NCBI GenBank assembly: GCA_963556695.1
Contig: CAUWAG010000010.1
Span: forward strand, 3,100,001-3,164,000
Length of the DNA stretch: 64,000 nucleotides
Reading direction: 5' to 3'
DNA from: Anthostomella pinea
Taxonomy: Eukaryota; Ascomycota; Sordariomycetes; Xylariales; Xylariaceae
Numbering within the stretch: the stretch's first letter is position 1; each line of letters begins with the position of its first letter. This document shows, one piece after another, positions 43,561-55,294 of the stretch. Under the pieces are notes generated by a model that made no database searches, was not told where the DNA came from, and worked only from the letters and a program-made list of their open reading frames with translations. The translations under genes and the position numbers were made by a program.

Positions 43561-44126
43561 ATGGGCTCAACCCTTTCCGTGGTCAAGGTAAATCAGAGAA
43601 GCAGAAAGAACGTCAAGGGACCGTTCGGGGCTAACTTGCCGCTGCTACAGACACTCATCATACCAGCAGTCATCTCGCTGATCCTCTTCCTCGTCTCGAC
43701 CTTCGTTCTCGTTCCCCTATGGCGGCGGTACCGGAGCCGCTACAGCCAGTACCTCCCACTCGAGTCGATATCGAATCGTACATCGTCCGTTCGTGCCAGG
43801 GTACAAGATGCCATGGCCCGGTGGCTGATACCGTCTCGGTGGCGCGTGGGCGACCGCCTGGTGATAGGAGGTGATACCGAGTCCGATCAGGGCTACAGCT
43901 CCGAAGATGGCGAGGAACTAGACGACGTGATTGGCGACCACCATGATGCGCTTTCGCCGGATACACGAAATCAACAAACGGATAGCATGCGAAGGCTCAG
44001 CAGGGAGTAAGTACTCTCAGTGCGTGCGGCAGAAGTGCTGGCTAATTGTCTTGCTCTAGTTTAGAGGAGGGTTTCCGAGATGACAGCGACGAGGAAGAAA
44101 ATGACGAACGGCAGAGGAGGCGGTAG
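43561..44126 (+). CDS. Small single-pass membrane protein, unknown function
   Basis: Model: join(43561..43587,43651..44006,44060..44126), 149 aa. Exon 1 encodes MGSTLSVVK. Introns have a GTAAAT donor with GCTAAC branch, and a GTAAGT donor with a CTCTAG acceptor. One strong transmembrane helix follows (IIPAVISLILFLVSTFVLV), then a basic stretch PLWRRYRSRYSQYLPLES, and a long acidic tail (YSSEDGEELDDVIGD ... DSDEEENDERQRRRR-like end). The short N-terminus, helix and positive inside flank suggest a tail facing the cytosol. Splice phases close exactly at TAG 44124. No family or function was recognised; it looks like a conserved fungal hypothetical. Confidence 0.72.
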
Positions 44127-46225
44127 AGAGCCTGTGACCAGCGGCTCGGCAATTAGCTGTACTATGTCACCGTTGCAAGAGTATCACGTCTTGCACCGGA
44201 ATACACCCTCGTCTCGCTAGTCCATCGGGGATGCATTGCTAAGTTCATTTGGGATTATCTGGAACGTGCTAGATCACCGAAGACAGCTCCGCTACGACCA
44301 CAACTCGAGGTCGCAAGGCTCGGTCTTCGCACGACCATCTGGCAAGGAGCCTCTTCCTCTTGAACACCCGAGCTTTGAGCCACGATACTGGATCTCACAC
44401 TGTTATACATCGGGATCCATCCAGCTGTGTTGACAACAAATGTCCTTTCGGTAAAGGAAGGAGATTCTCAGGGACGATGAACCACGGTGGATGACTCACT
44501 TCCTCACTTGGATGACTTCTACCTGGAACTCCTCACATGGCGGGTAAACCATAGCGCCCAGCTGTCCATCAGTTCGGTCCCAACGCAGTTTCTTACTGCA
44601 GACCTTGGGATCGAGACGTCACTTCGGATTTTCTCTCACTCTTTGGTCTTCCCGGCCTCATCAGCCTCCTCATAAACACAGGCATCGTCATCCTCATAGA
44701 CACAGGCATCGCGAGCACAGTGTCCTGGGCGCGCCGATCCTGACCGAAGGCTACCAGTCACGCCAGAAGTAGTCGTCTGGTGAAGTCCAGTTCTGCCACG
44801 TCCTACGCGGATGTACAAGGCAACTTGTTCGAATACCGAGGTATTTAGGGCCAGTAACGGGGATAAGTGGCTTGGATATCATCGCGTGGGCCTGTGGAGG
44901 GCATGCGAAACCACTTCATGAGACACAAGATACACTGATTCAATCTGATATGCTGAAATGTTCGGCACTGAGGATGGACTCGGGATCCAACCCGACTCTG
45001 ATGTTAGCATTCAGCCGTTCACTTCCCTGGTGCTGCTCTCCTACTGCTGGGGGATGAGTTCACCGGCTTGCGCGAAAGCCTAGACTCGGACGATCTACAG
45101 CGCCGCATGCGGACCTTACTTCGGCTCTGCCTATCAGAGTATAAAAATCTGAGTGAGTGTTACGTTAGTCGACCTATAGATAGGCAGGCAGGTAAGCAAG
45201 GTAGGTAACATGCAGGCATTCTTCTGCACCTCCAAGGTGTGCAAAGCTGCACGTGGCTGGCCGGGCTGACATTCCAGTCAGCCTGTCTTATCTTGCACTT
45301 GCACCCCGGCAACCCTGACGAATCCGGGTAGCTATGCAGCAGACAGACAACCTCTGCGATATAGGTATTCATGTGATGCCACTCGCTTCCTGGTGGTGGG
45401 TGTCGGTCGGCTTCAACACCTGGTATGTATATCTGGACCAAAGACTCACCAGTGCCTGGTCATCCATCGGCATCCTCAGCCAACCACTCCATCGTCCAGC
45501 CGATGTCTCAAGCCCAAACCTGCCTTTTGGAAATCCGGGCCAATAGGTCTCGACCTTGAGTAGGACCTCTAACCGGGCTGCGGCGTGATCGAGCGAGCTT
45601 GCAGGCAGCCAACGCGCGAACAAACCTAATAAGGCTCCGTGCAGACGACTGACGCCTGGTTGACGCCTTCACGCCTATCAAGCCGAGTCAATAACAAGCC
45701 AAACAGCCCAACGGCCAATGACTGACGCCGCCTGGATCCTGAATCAAGTACTGCACACCTCGACCGCAACCGGGCTGGTCTCTCTGTCCAGCCTGTTTGC
45801 TTCTGCTTCTGCCTCAGCTGCCATAGCTGGAGTCTGCCTTTCGCCGGCGCGAGTTTGAGCTACTTTTCCAGGTTGTGTTTCTCTCTCAACAGGCTTGACT
45901 CCCAGTCTTTCCCCGCTTTCTGATCGCCGCAGCAGCCAACCTGCCAACCTGCCAACCTGTGGGCTGCCTATCATAGGTTTCTACACATCAGACCAACATC
46001 GGACGAACGAGGCTGTACTGGCAGAGCTGTCTGATCCCAGTGCCCGCACATGTAGCTGTAGCTCACCCTTACCCAAACGTTATCGCAAGCTGACGGCACA
46101 CCTCCACCGTGTCACGTCACTAGGACCAAAGCCTCGCAAACCTTCTACTCTTTACATCCGTCCGGCCACCCTCCGCACCTATTCAGCTGTGTGAACAACC
46201 TCAGGTTCCGTCCCCTACAAACACG
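44127..46225. other. No gene recognised (2.1 kb)
   Basis: Several short frames but no recognisable protein. A CCAACCTG triplication lies at about 45938-45959. The last part is presumably the RING gene's promoter. Confidence 0.5.
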
Positions 46226-47329
46226 ATGCGGATACGACGGATACGAAAAGCGAGCCTGGCCTTCCTCAAGAAGCTCTGGCCGGGCAGGAGCAGCAACAGA
46301 ATCCACAGCTCGTGCGAGCTAGAAGGCGTAGCAACAGCGAAGGAGCAGCATACATGGACGAAAACCCGCGACAAGAGTCCTCCGCCAGCTCCATCGTCCC
46401 CCGTCGTCGATGAGCGAGATCCGTGTCCAATCTGCCATGATCCCGTGGGCGTACCCAACCCTGAAGGCATCATAGAGTCTTGGACGAAGCTACACTGCGG
46501 TCACGAATTTGGCACGGAATGCATACAGACCTGGCTCGACGAGTCCTGCCAGCGAGACCCGAACAAAAATCCGAGTTGCCCCATCTGCCGCACCGTCGCC
46601 AAGCACCCTTGCGGCCACCTCGTCAGCCCGCCGCCGTACGCACCCATGCAACACCCTCACATGGTGGAGGTGGACAGCCTGACCTACCAGAACAGCGTGA
46701 CAAGCGGCGCGGGCAGCTATCAGTCCCCACGCTCCCCTCCCGCATCCCCGACGCCGTCCTTGAGGGTCCCGCAAGTCCGTTACGGTTACAGCGCCAACGG
46801 ATACGCCCCGCACCGTCGACCCCGTCGTCGTCTGACTAGGAGGGCAGGCCATCCACAGAACCGTATCTGGGTTCTGGCACCCCGCCGGGCCCAGACCGTG
46901 GGCAAGTGCGCGGCATGCGAGCAGATAGCCGCCATGGAAGCGCGCGCTGTCCGCGGTCGCCGACAGCTCAATAGGGCCGACTCGGTCGTCAGCACGGCGA
47001 GCTACGAGAGCGATGCCGCTACGGCCGGTAGTGCCAGGAATGGTGCTGCTGGTAGCAGTGGGATATCGGGCGGCATCAAGTCGCGGATCCTGCCGAGCCT
47101 GAAGCGGCTAAGCAGCACTCATAGGAGTTTCGAGAGAGCCGGCGCTGCTGACAACGATCGCGTCCACAGCTTCCGCTACGACGGAAGCGACGATAACAGC
47201 TCAGAAGAACGCGAGGACATCGCGGGCCCCAGCTGGCGCGCACCGCTGCCGCCGGTCTTGTGTGGGGAGAGCAGCTCGACGCCGAGAGCAATGCCCACGC
47301 CGCGGCATAGTCAGGTGATCAGAGTCTGA
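46226..47329 (+). CDS. RING-finger protein, probable E3 ubiquitin ligase
   Basis: Single exon, 367 aa. A basic start (MRIRRIRKASLAFLKKLWPG) is followed by a RING domain at about residues 67-122: CPICHDPVGVPNPEG, then LHCGHEFGTECIQTWL and SCPICRT. Ligand order is C-x2-C ... C-x-H-x4-C ... C-x2-C, with FGTEC where RING-H2 domains have FHxxC, so one usual metal ligand is a glycine; similar CGHxFG loops occur in other fungal RING proteins. The remainder is low-complexity, Ser/Pro/Arg-rich, with a second CxxC (KCAACEQIAAMEARAVRGRR). RING proteins recruit E2 enzymes for ubiquitin transfer. Substrate unknown. Confidence 0.8.
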   Translation: MRIRRIRKASLAFLKKLWPGRSSNRIHSSCELEGVATAKEQHTWTKTRDKSPPPAPSSPVVDERDPCPICHDPVGVPNPEGIIESWTKLHCGHEFGTECIQTWLDESCQRDPNKNPSCPICRTVAKHPCGHLVSPPPYAPMQHPHMVEVDSLTYQNSVTSGAGSYQSPRSPPASPTPSLRVPQVRYGYSANGYAPHRRPRRRLTRRAGHPQNRIWVLAPRRAQTVGKCAACEQIAAMEARAVRGRRQLNRADSVVSTASYESDAATAGSARNGAAGSSGISGGIKSRILPSLKRLSSTHRSFERAGAADNDRVHSFRYDGSDDNSSEEREDIAGPSWRAPLPPVLCGESSSTPRAMPTPRHSQVIRV

Positions 47330-48135
47330 GACTGCTACGAGAAATAAAACATTCCCCTCGGGATCACATTTTACTTATATCTGGCGAGATGGGACGGAAT
47401 GGAATGGCGAACAGACTGGTGGGTCGGTTGACCGGAATGGGTGGTGTAAGGGGTTACGGAGATCAGTCGGTCGATCTGGGAATTTTTCCAGCCCACTCTG
47501 TATGATGAGTGCACGAACCAGCTGGCAACTGACGTACGAGGTTCTGAGCTGCTTCTTAGAGGTCACCTGAATCTACGGTCATTTGCTTTCGGGGATTTGC
47601 ATCGTGGGGTTGACTGGCTTATACGGAGGTCAGCTGCTGGTTAAATGGAGGATCTCTGATGCCAGGTTACTCAAGAATTCACAGTGAGATGAATTACCCT
47701 AGGTAGCTATTTGTCTTGTGATAATTGTACTAATTATAACAATTCACCTTACGTCGAAGTGATTCCACCCTGCCTCTTTTCGGCCCATGGACATATCATG
47801 AAGCATCTGCTGCTCCCCCTTGTTATAATCATGGCGGGGTCGGATAAGGTATGGACCCTTTGGCGGGGTGACCTCTTGGGCTCCCGCAAATGTTAGGCGA
47901 TTACCCCAGCAATATGCACTGATACCCCGCACTAAAGATCCAACCCGCTGCAGAGCTCCCTATCGTGCCAATCGATAGTGATTCGATACGCTATCTGTCC
48001 ACCAGACCCGCAAGGAGGGACGTCAATCATTAACGCGCCCTCATCCCCGTCGCGTCTTCCGCGACACCAGCATAATCAAGTAATTGGTACTCACCACAGC
48101 TGAACCGAGGACAGACGTCGCATGAATGGCCGACG
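47330..48135. other. No gene recognised (0.8 kb)
   Basis: Intergenic between the RING and Hus1 genes, same orientation. Partly AT-rich near 47715-47745 (TAATTGTACTAATTATAACAA-like). Nothing else seen. Confidence 0.5.
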
Positions 48136-49391
48136 ATGAGGTTCAAAACCAACCTGAAGAATGTGCGCACGTTCTCGAGTAAGGCCAAACCGTAACCTCC
48201 TGCTGCGAACACCCGGGTCTAATCAACACTTGGCAGAACTCGTTGCGGCTCTCTCGTCGCTCGAGAAGATCGCCTGGATGCGACTGGACGATGATACCGT
48301 CCGCTTCACCGTCATTCCGGACACGGGATCACAAGTCTGGGCGTTAGTATATCCCTGCCAAGTTGACAAGTGTCGGTGATTGACTTTGGGTTTTCCTCTT
48401 CACAGGTCGCTCTCCATGGACTTCATCTTTGACGGCTACACCCTGCAGTCCGCCGAACTGAAGAACACAATCAATCTCGAACTACCGCTGTTGCCTCTCC
48501 AGCGAGCGCTCAAGTCCGCTATGAACGGTACTTCCGCGTCCCTGCGCCTGACCAAGAAAGATGGCCTCCCCATCCTCTCCATGACCATTACTACGAATAC
48601 CGCGCCCGCGAACCCGCCACAAGGGGGTTTCTCCGCCCGCCTAGGCGGCCACAACGCCGGTCGCCCCTTCCAACGCGGCGAAGATGACGACGACGGTGTC
48701 TTCGCCGCGGAGCCGCTGGAGACGAACTTGTCCCGCGAGCGCGAGAAAATCATCACGCAGGACATACCCGTGCGCGTGCTGCACCCGGATACGGTCGAGA
48801 CCATTATGCAGCCCAAGGTGCGCGAGCCCGACGTCCACATCCAGCTGCCGCCGCTGCTGCAGGTCAAGGCCATCTCGGACCGCTTCACGAAGCTGGCGCT
48901 GGCGTCGCGCGCCGCCTCCCTATCGTCGACGGGCGCGGCCCCCGCCGCGTCTGCCGCCTCTCCGAAGCTGGAGCTGAGCGCGAACATGTATGGGGAACTG
49001 CGCCTGCGGCTCGACACCGATACGCTCAACGTCGAGAGCCGGTGGGGTGGCCTCGACAACCCGGAGCTCGACCCTACGCATCTTAATTGCGCGATCGAGG
49101 ACCATCCCAGCACGCTCTTCAAGGACGGCGGGCCTGAGAAGTGGGCGAGTGTACGGGTCGACGGCAAGGACTGGAGCAAGGTCCTCAGCGTGGGACGGCT
49201 GGATGGAAGAGTCATTGCGTGCTTCGCGGACGACCACGCGTTGATTATGTACGTGTACGTGCCGCAGCACGACGATTCGGGACCGGATGATTCGGTAGTC
49301 ACGGTAAGTTCGCCTACGTGGAGACCCGGGTGAAAAGGCATTTTTGAGTACTAACGCTTTCCAGTACTATGTGTCTTCCTATAGCGTTTGA
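48136..49391 (+). CDS. hus1: DNA-damage checkpoint clamp subunit Hus1
   Basis: Four-exon model, 357 aa: join(48136..48178,48237..48342,48406..49303,49365..49391). The start [20 protein letters not shown] and the blocks [20 protein letters not shown] and [20 protein letters not shown] are characteristic of Hus1. The last exon adds only YYVSSYSV, completing the final beta strand after [16 protein letters not shown]. Hus1 with Rad9 and Rad1 forms the 9-1-1 ring, which is loaded at damaged DNA to activate the checkpoint kinase pathway and acts in the nucleus. The fold is two PCNA-like domains; a low-complexity Ala/Ser segment (about residues 215-230) sits within the second. All junctions are GT-AG and in phase. 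Confidence 0.9.
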
Positions 49392-50543
49392 AGTGGTTGA
49401 GTTGATCTTATGCAAGGGGAAACCACCCACTTGAGCCGAACGCGAAGACTATTGGGGATGAGGATTACAACATTGCGAATGATGTACGAGGAGACTATGA
49501 CGACTTCACGATTGATGACTAGTAGACGGTTGGTCACATTGGCTATAGAAATACTTGGCTGGAAGGAAAAGTTGTGCACTTGCTGGATATAACACCCTAG
49601 AAGCAGGGACGCGAGTCACAGGGCATGAGATGGTTACATGCAGAGCTGAATAATATGTTGTCGGCAGGCAACAACACTCATATCGCCGTTTTCGAACTTG
49701 GTTCTTTCACAAGTTGAAGTTGGTCATGGAATGCCATGCGCCCAATGCGGCCATATTCGGGAATGAACCAATTCATCTCACCACGCGGACGGGTACTGGC
49801 AACATCAGCCAACTTCCCCTGTTACGAACATGACTCATTATTGATTGCAAGTCGGAGAGCTGATTCGGACTTCAGTAGGTACTGCGCGGCTGTTGTAAGG
49901 CTGTGGTGTTGGTTGGTTTCCGGCAACGTCGGCGACCCCGTTCCTGAGGAAGTCTTTCAGCCGCATTGGTTCGTGTTGGTTGACACCTTGCAGCTCTGCC
50001 TCGTCCCTTTCTCGGAAGCACCTTTGTATATGGGGGGAATGAATGCGGGGGAATGAATGCAGGGGAAAAGGGGGGGTGGGAGTGGGTCCTAAGGACGCTC
50101 ATCACCAACCGTCCACGGCTTTCAACACGGCGCAGCGCACGGCGCAGCGCACGGCTGCTGGACAGTTGACAGTCCTCGGTAAGAGTCGAGCCTCGGTCGT
50201 CTTCACAATAATGACAAGGTCAGCATAGTTGGAAGATATCTCAAAAGCTCTTATTTCGCAATGGAAGTAAACTATTCTAGAAGCTGTGAAGCAAAGCAAA
50301 GACTCCGAGAAACCCAGCCCAACAACCCGGAAACGACGATGAGAATGAAGAGCCGGAGCTCAGCGAACGTGGAAAGGAGAATGGCAAGCAATAACGCCAA
50401 ATTCCTCAGAAACCGACCCCAGCCTGGAACAACGAGGAAAAGAGGGAGACCGAAATTCAAAAGAACATGAGAAAAGAATGAGGCCCTCCGCATCCAACTC
50501 GTATTGTCCCAACCTTCCAGTATGATCAGGCCTCCGGCGCCAA
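49392..50543. other. No gene recognised; G-rich and GC-rich tandem repeats
   Basis: Convergent intergenic region. GGGGAATGAATGC-type units occur three times near 50033-50066, followed by AAAAGGGGGGGTGGGAGTGGG, giving at least six G-runs on the plus strand. CGGCGCAGCGCA repeats near 50128-50155. No protein recognised. Confidence 0.5.
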
Positions 50544-52058
50544 CTAAGTCCTCCACAACAGGTCTATTACCTTATTCGTGTGGGTTCTGAGAGCGGCGTG
50601 CTCAAGCCCCTCGCCGACTAGTTCATGATTCATCGAGCCGTTCCCAAACTTTTTCCTCGCCTGCTCTGAAAGTACGGGGTCGACGTGCATATCCTCCTTA
50701 TAGGATACCGCGTTGACCGGTACCGTGTTCTTCGACAGCTGCCCATCATCGTACATCTTCTCGGGCCATTTATATTCTGCGAGCGCGAAGGCCTCCTCCT
50801 TGAGTTCTTTGTCCATCAGCCCCCCGTAAGTATCGAAGAAGAACTTGTACACCATCTCGCCGGAGAAGTAGAGTTTCCCATCACGCTTCTCGAGCTCCGC
50901 GCTTATCTGTTTCAGGTCACAGTTGACCCACCAGTACTGTCTGCTGAATTTCTGCGCAATATCATGCGCGGCCCAGTTCGATCGCGACCCATCTTGGACG
51001 CAATACATAGCCTCATGCATCACTGCATAGCCCGGTCGATCATCGATACGCCAGCTGTCGTTGTGCTTGTACAGGGCGAGAGTCTCGTCTGTCAACTGGT
51101 TGCCGGTGTCATCGTTCTCGATGTCGCTCTCCATGGCAGCCAGCGTGTCGTGGATTTTCTCCCATGTACCCCTGGCCCCTAGCATTCGGCCCATGCAGAG
51201 GAATCTCTGCGCGGTCAATAATCCAGCCTCTGGCAAATTACCCTTTGGCAACACGACACTATCCCTATTCATGTCCTTCTTCGCAAGCCAGCGGACGACC
51301 TTGCGGACTGTCTGCACGTCTCCGGTGTATTTGAGGTAATAATCGTCGTTTCGTTCGATCACTAAACGGAAGAGGCTTTTGTATACGTCTCGGGCGTTGT
51401 CGAACGGTGCTAGACCGCCAGCTATGCGGACTTTCTCCAACCCCTGGGGGTGAAAGGAGAGATACGTGAGCGAGACCCAGCCGCCGAACGACTGACCCAA
51501 GGTCTCCCATTTCTTGTCACCCAGCAAGCAGCGGCGCACGCTTTCAAGATCTCGCACGATGTCCGTCTGGCGAAGCTTCTTGTACCACTTGTTACCGATT
51601 TGCTGGGGTACAATTCTGTTATCCCTAGATGGCTTCCCCATGGGAACGTCTCTATACGTCTTGCTCTGCCCAGTGCCGCGGTAGTCGGGGAACAGGATCC
51701 AGTAGCCCTTGTCCAGGAGTAGTTCGTTCATTGTCGGGTTGCGATTCGCTTCGTTTTTGTCCATCGGCCCGCCACAGAGGAAGACAAGTATTTTCTTTGT
51801 GCGAAGCAGGTCCTTGACGTTCTTTTCAGTGAAGAGGATCTTTTGGACGTCGTCCCCTTTTCGTCCATATAGTAGCTCCGCGCTCATCTCCAGCCAGGCC
51901 GTGTCTTTGCCGCCGGGGGTGGTTTCATATGTCATGGGGCAGTCGAACAAGAGCTTCTGGTATAGGAAGCCGTCATCTTGGCGTGTCGCTTTGTCCTGGT
52001 GCCTTACTGCCTCGATGCTCTGCAGCGAGGCCTTTAACGTTGATGATTCGGCCGCCAT
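50544..52058 (-). CDS. Prolyl aminopeptidase-like alpha/beta hydrolase (peptidase family S33)
   Basis: Single exon, 504 aa, starting MAAESSTLKASLQSIEAVRH. Motifs follow the S33 order: oxyanion region VFLCGGPMDKNEANRNP, LFPDYRGTGQSKTY, nucleophile elbow LGQSFGGWVSLTYLSF, acid region YKEDMHVDPVLSEQ and the histidine in GLEHAALRTHTNKV near the C-terminus. Proline iminopeptidases remove N-terminal proline from peptides. The fungal members, of about 500 aa, are larger than bacterial ones because of a long cap domain, and this fits. No signal peptide is seen, so it is probably cytosolic. All catalytic residues are intact. Confidence 0.9.
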   Translation of the reverse strand: MAAESSTLKASLQSIEAVRHQDKATRQDDGFLYQKLLFDCPMTYETTPGGKDTAWLEMSAELLYGRKGDDVQKILFTEKNVKDLLRTKKILVFLCGGPMDKNEANRNPTMNELLLDKGYWILFPDYRGTGQSKTYRDVPMGKPSRDNRIVPQQIGNKWYKKLRQTDIVRDLESVRRCLLGDKKWETLGQSFGGWVSLTYLSFHPQGLEKVRIAGGLAPFDNARDVYKSLFRLVIERNDDYYLKYTGDVQTVRKVVRWLAKKDMNRDSVVLPKGNLPEAGLLTAQRFLCMGRMLGARGTWEKIHDTLAAMESDIENDDTGNQLTDETLALYKHNDSWRIDDRPGYAVMHEAMYCVQDGSRSNWAAHDIAQKFSRQYWWVNCDLKQISAELEKRDGKLYFSGEMVYKFFFDTYGGLMDKELKEEAFALAEYKWPEKMYDDGQLSKNTVPVNAVSYKEDMHVDPVLSEQARKKFGNGSMNHELVGEGLEHAALRTHTNKVIDLLWRT

Positions 52059-55000
52059 ACTGAAAGTGCTGGCTAGTCGCTTGGGCTTGGGGGTAGCGCT
52101 TCAGGGGCTTTGCTGACGATTCGTCTATGACTCCAGACTGACTAGGTCTTGACACGAGATTTATCAATCCAGTCAGTTGGGGAGTAGTGTAGCGTCTTGT
52201 GCTCTCTCTCCATCTCCAGGTCGCCCGGACTGTGTCCTGCTTTATAGACCATATCCCCATCTTCGACATCCATGTTGGATCAGCTTCCAACATCTACAGC
52301 TCAAAGGAATCGAACAGCTTCAAGCCAACCTGTTTCTTGATGGCAATGCCGAAGAATGGGTTCTGTTCAATTACGAGTCCTTTGTCTTCTCTATTTTTAT
52401 TCATTCACTTTGGGCCACTCGATGCTCTGTGTCACCCTCGGCTGGAAATCTTCTTTGTATCACTTTTGTCCTTTGAGCTAACGTCGGTCCGAGTGACAGG
52501 AAGTCTCAAGACCTGAGAAGCCCCACCTCTGTCTCGGGCAGACTTCCTATTTGAACTTCCTTTGTCCTGTGCACAAAATCAGCCGGTCGGGCCTGGTCAA
52601 CGTCTCCTTTTTGTTGCTTACGCTGCTGTGCGAGAACCAAAGTTGGTTTCGCCATCAGTACCCTGCTCGGATATCGTCGGGCGTTGGGCTTGATCGTATA
52701 GGCGCATCACACGAATACAATATTTTCTTTCCGCTTTCAGCTTTCTTGTGAGAATGCGCCGTAGCGCCAGTGCTGTTAGTCTGTCACGCTCCTCCGCATT
52801 CAGATGATTCGGAACACTGATCATTCGTTTACAGTTTTCACTACCAACACTGTTTCTGAAGTCGGAATTCTCGCGTAGTCAACTCCATCCATCCAGTATC
52901 AAACCTTATGGGTACTTAGACTGAACACCATATAGCTTGGGTGACAACATTCTTATCAGCTGATACTATATACGTCTTGTGGGCACAGATTGAGTTTTGT
53001 TTTCTGCCCAATACCCCTTTCTCAGTCATCGCAAAACGCGACTTACTAATAACTTAGCGTCTGTCGTGCCACATCGGTGACGCCCAATCATCTGCTGTCA
53101 GTATCACCGCCCCTCGCTGTCAGCCTTCCTGCTCACCGGTTCACTTGGTCTGACACGAACATGTGAAGCCATGTGGGGGTTTCATCTTTGGGACGCTGGG
53201 AATTATATCACCAGGGAAGATTCAGGGTTGTACTGAAACATCCTACTCAAGGATGACGAAAGACCATCATGGATCTCGTGCTTCGCCATGTGATCGGGAA
53301 ATAGAACACTTTAGCGTGGTTCACTCTTTCGGACTTGATTCGGTTTCTATGCTTCGTATCATGGTCTCTTCGAATACAATGTTGCTTGCCTGTACATCGC
53401 AGTCCTTCTCTTCACCACCACTGAATTCTCCTCTACTGTCGCCATCCCTTCCGCCGGAGGTATCAGAGTTCCAAGTCTACCATGACCAAACACACCGCCC
53501 GGTCCCTGAACAGCGCCAGTTTAATTCATCCAGGCCGTTATGCCATGCCATACCATACGGATCGTCTCTTGGTCGCGGCCAAGATGGAATATTGGTACTC
53601 CAGAGGAGTGCGTACTTCTCCTCCCCCACGAACGCTCCGGGTGGGAACAAGTGTGGCATTGATGAACTAACAGATAGGAAACTTTGTGGTAGAATTCAAT
53701 ATGGAAATCCGATGCAACTGATCAACCCCGAAGTCGCACAAGGCGGTGTGACTAGAACAGGGGAAGTTAAAGGTCTCATTCTAGCTTGAATCCGAGCGAC
53801 GCCACCTCTCAAGAAGTAACTTCGAATAAGGAAACTCTAGGTAGACAGCCCAAGTCCGGGACCCCTGGTCTTGGAGTTAGGTCAACAAGGTAACATCAAC
53901 CAAAAGCCGCGGTTTCCTTCGGTAACATCCGAAAGTATCCAGGTTGCCGCCTTTCGACTTCCCTACTAGCCGATGGGACATCTTTGGAATCAATTTTACC
54001 CGGACTTGACTGCCTTCGTCACAAAACCCATTGCAACCACGCGGTGTATAGGCAGACTTCGCCTGCCTTTTGCATAACCTAGTCCCTGGAACCGACGCTC
54101 TGTGATTGCCGCATGCGCCTTGCAGAGAGCTCGACAGATTGCGACTGTCTCGCGTGGGTGGAGACTTCGTAGAACTTGAGCATCACCAAATCTGCAGTGC
54201 GGACATTCGTCAAGATACCCTCGCTGCAGTTATGTACAATCAACCCGGGAAACTTGAAGGCCAGGCTGACTGCGAAACCACAGGTAGACCGTACCGGCAG
54301 CCGAGGCATGGTAGGCACTCTAATGACACAAGCTTTTGGTATGTATAAGCTTGATAATCCGCCTCCAAAAATAGCGATCTTAAAATACTAGGTAGGCTAT
54401 TTGTTGTGGCTGGCAGGTGACGTAGCGGTTTCCTCCCTCTGGGGCAAAAGACGTCGCGGTTATCGTCACTTTGCGTGCGTGATGAACCATCACAAGCAAA
54501 GGGGATTTGCTCACGATGTTATCTCTTACAAGATGCAGTGGAAAGGGAAACGAAGGGAAATGTGCGGACCTAATGGAGATTTGAACCGTCCATGTAGCTC
54601 ATATATTGATTCTTCATTGGTGTGTCCAACGGTACCAAAGGTCGGTTCGATAGGAGAGTCCTGTGGCGGCCACGTCGTCACCATAGGTCTGGAATAGCAG
54701 CAATGGCCTCCTTTCCGTGGGAAAGTAGCCGCGCCTGGGAGGATTTTGAAATAAAGGTCGCCGTGTCCGCAGAATCAACCAAGTAGTTACCATAAGCATA
54801 CACATCGTCAGATGTAGAACTGGTGTTGGAATAGCTTGCGCGGTAGCCAGTTCGTTCGTCAATGGCTTCCGAACCGCTTTACTAGCTGTCCGTGGGAATT
54901 CTCGAAGGAATCACTCAAAGTGCGAGTCATTCAAGTCCAAAAAGACGAGAAAGAAAGCGCGGGAAAATATGTCTTCTGTATTCTAAAGCGCGTCTTTGTT

Positions 55001-55294
55001 CTGTTCTTGACTAGTAAGTTACCGAATAGTGAGCCACAAAAGGAGAGCAAGGGGATATGGGATATCAGAGCAAAACAACAAAGCCACATGAATCGTGAAC
55101 CCCAAGAAGAACCCCAGCGATTTGCCTTCTAACGAATACCTCTTTGAGATGAAAACTCTAGAACCCAAACACCAATGCGATACCGTTGCTCCTCGCACAG
55201 CCAAACTCGACTCCAACATCAACACCCAAGCAAGAAACCATCTGAATCCCTGCATAGTCGAGCCGTACAAGAGTGGACCTAGGTTCGATTCCTA
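52059..55294. other. Long gene-poor stretch (3.2 kb), nothing convincing
   Basis: The first 250 bp are the aminopeptidase promoter. Further on there are only frames without recognisable similarity (for example 52618-52824 minus and 53163-53789 plus). A 30-codon plus frame at 53973 begins MGHLWNQFYP, slightly like the start of some fungal SDRs, but nothing follows. It may be old eroded sequence. Confidence 0.45.

Noticed and set aside
48436..49341. 301-codon minus frame opposite Hus1
   Set aside because: It is a Ser/Arg-rich shadow of the GC-rich Hus1 exon; the plus strand has a clear family match and coherent splice sites.
53973..54070. SDR-like start MGHLWNQFYP
   Set aside because: The similarity covers about ten residues, no cofactor motif follows and the frame closes after some 34 codons.
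54540..54640. tRNA-like B box (GGTTCAAATC) on the minus strand
   Set aside because: The T stem pairs poorly and no matching acceptor stem or D arm could be found at the right distance.
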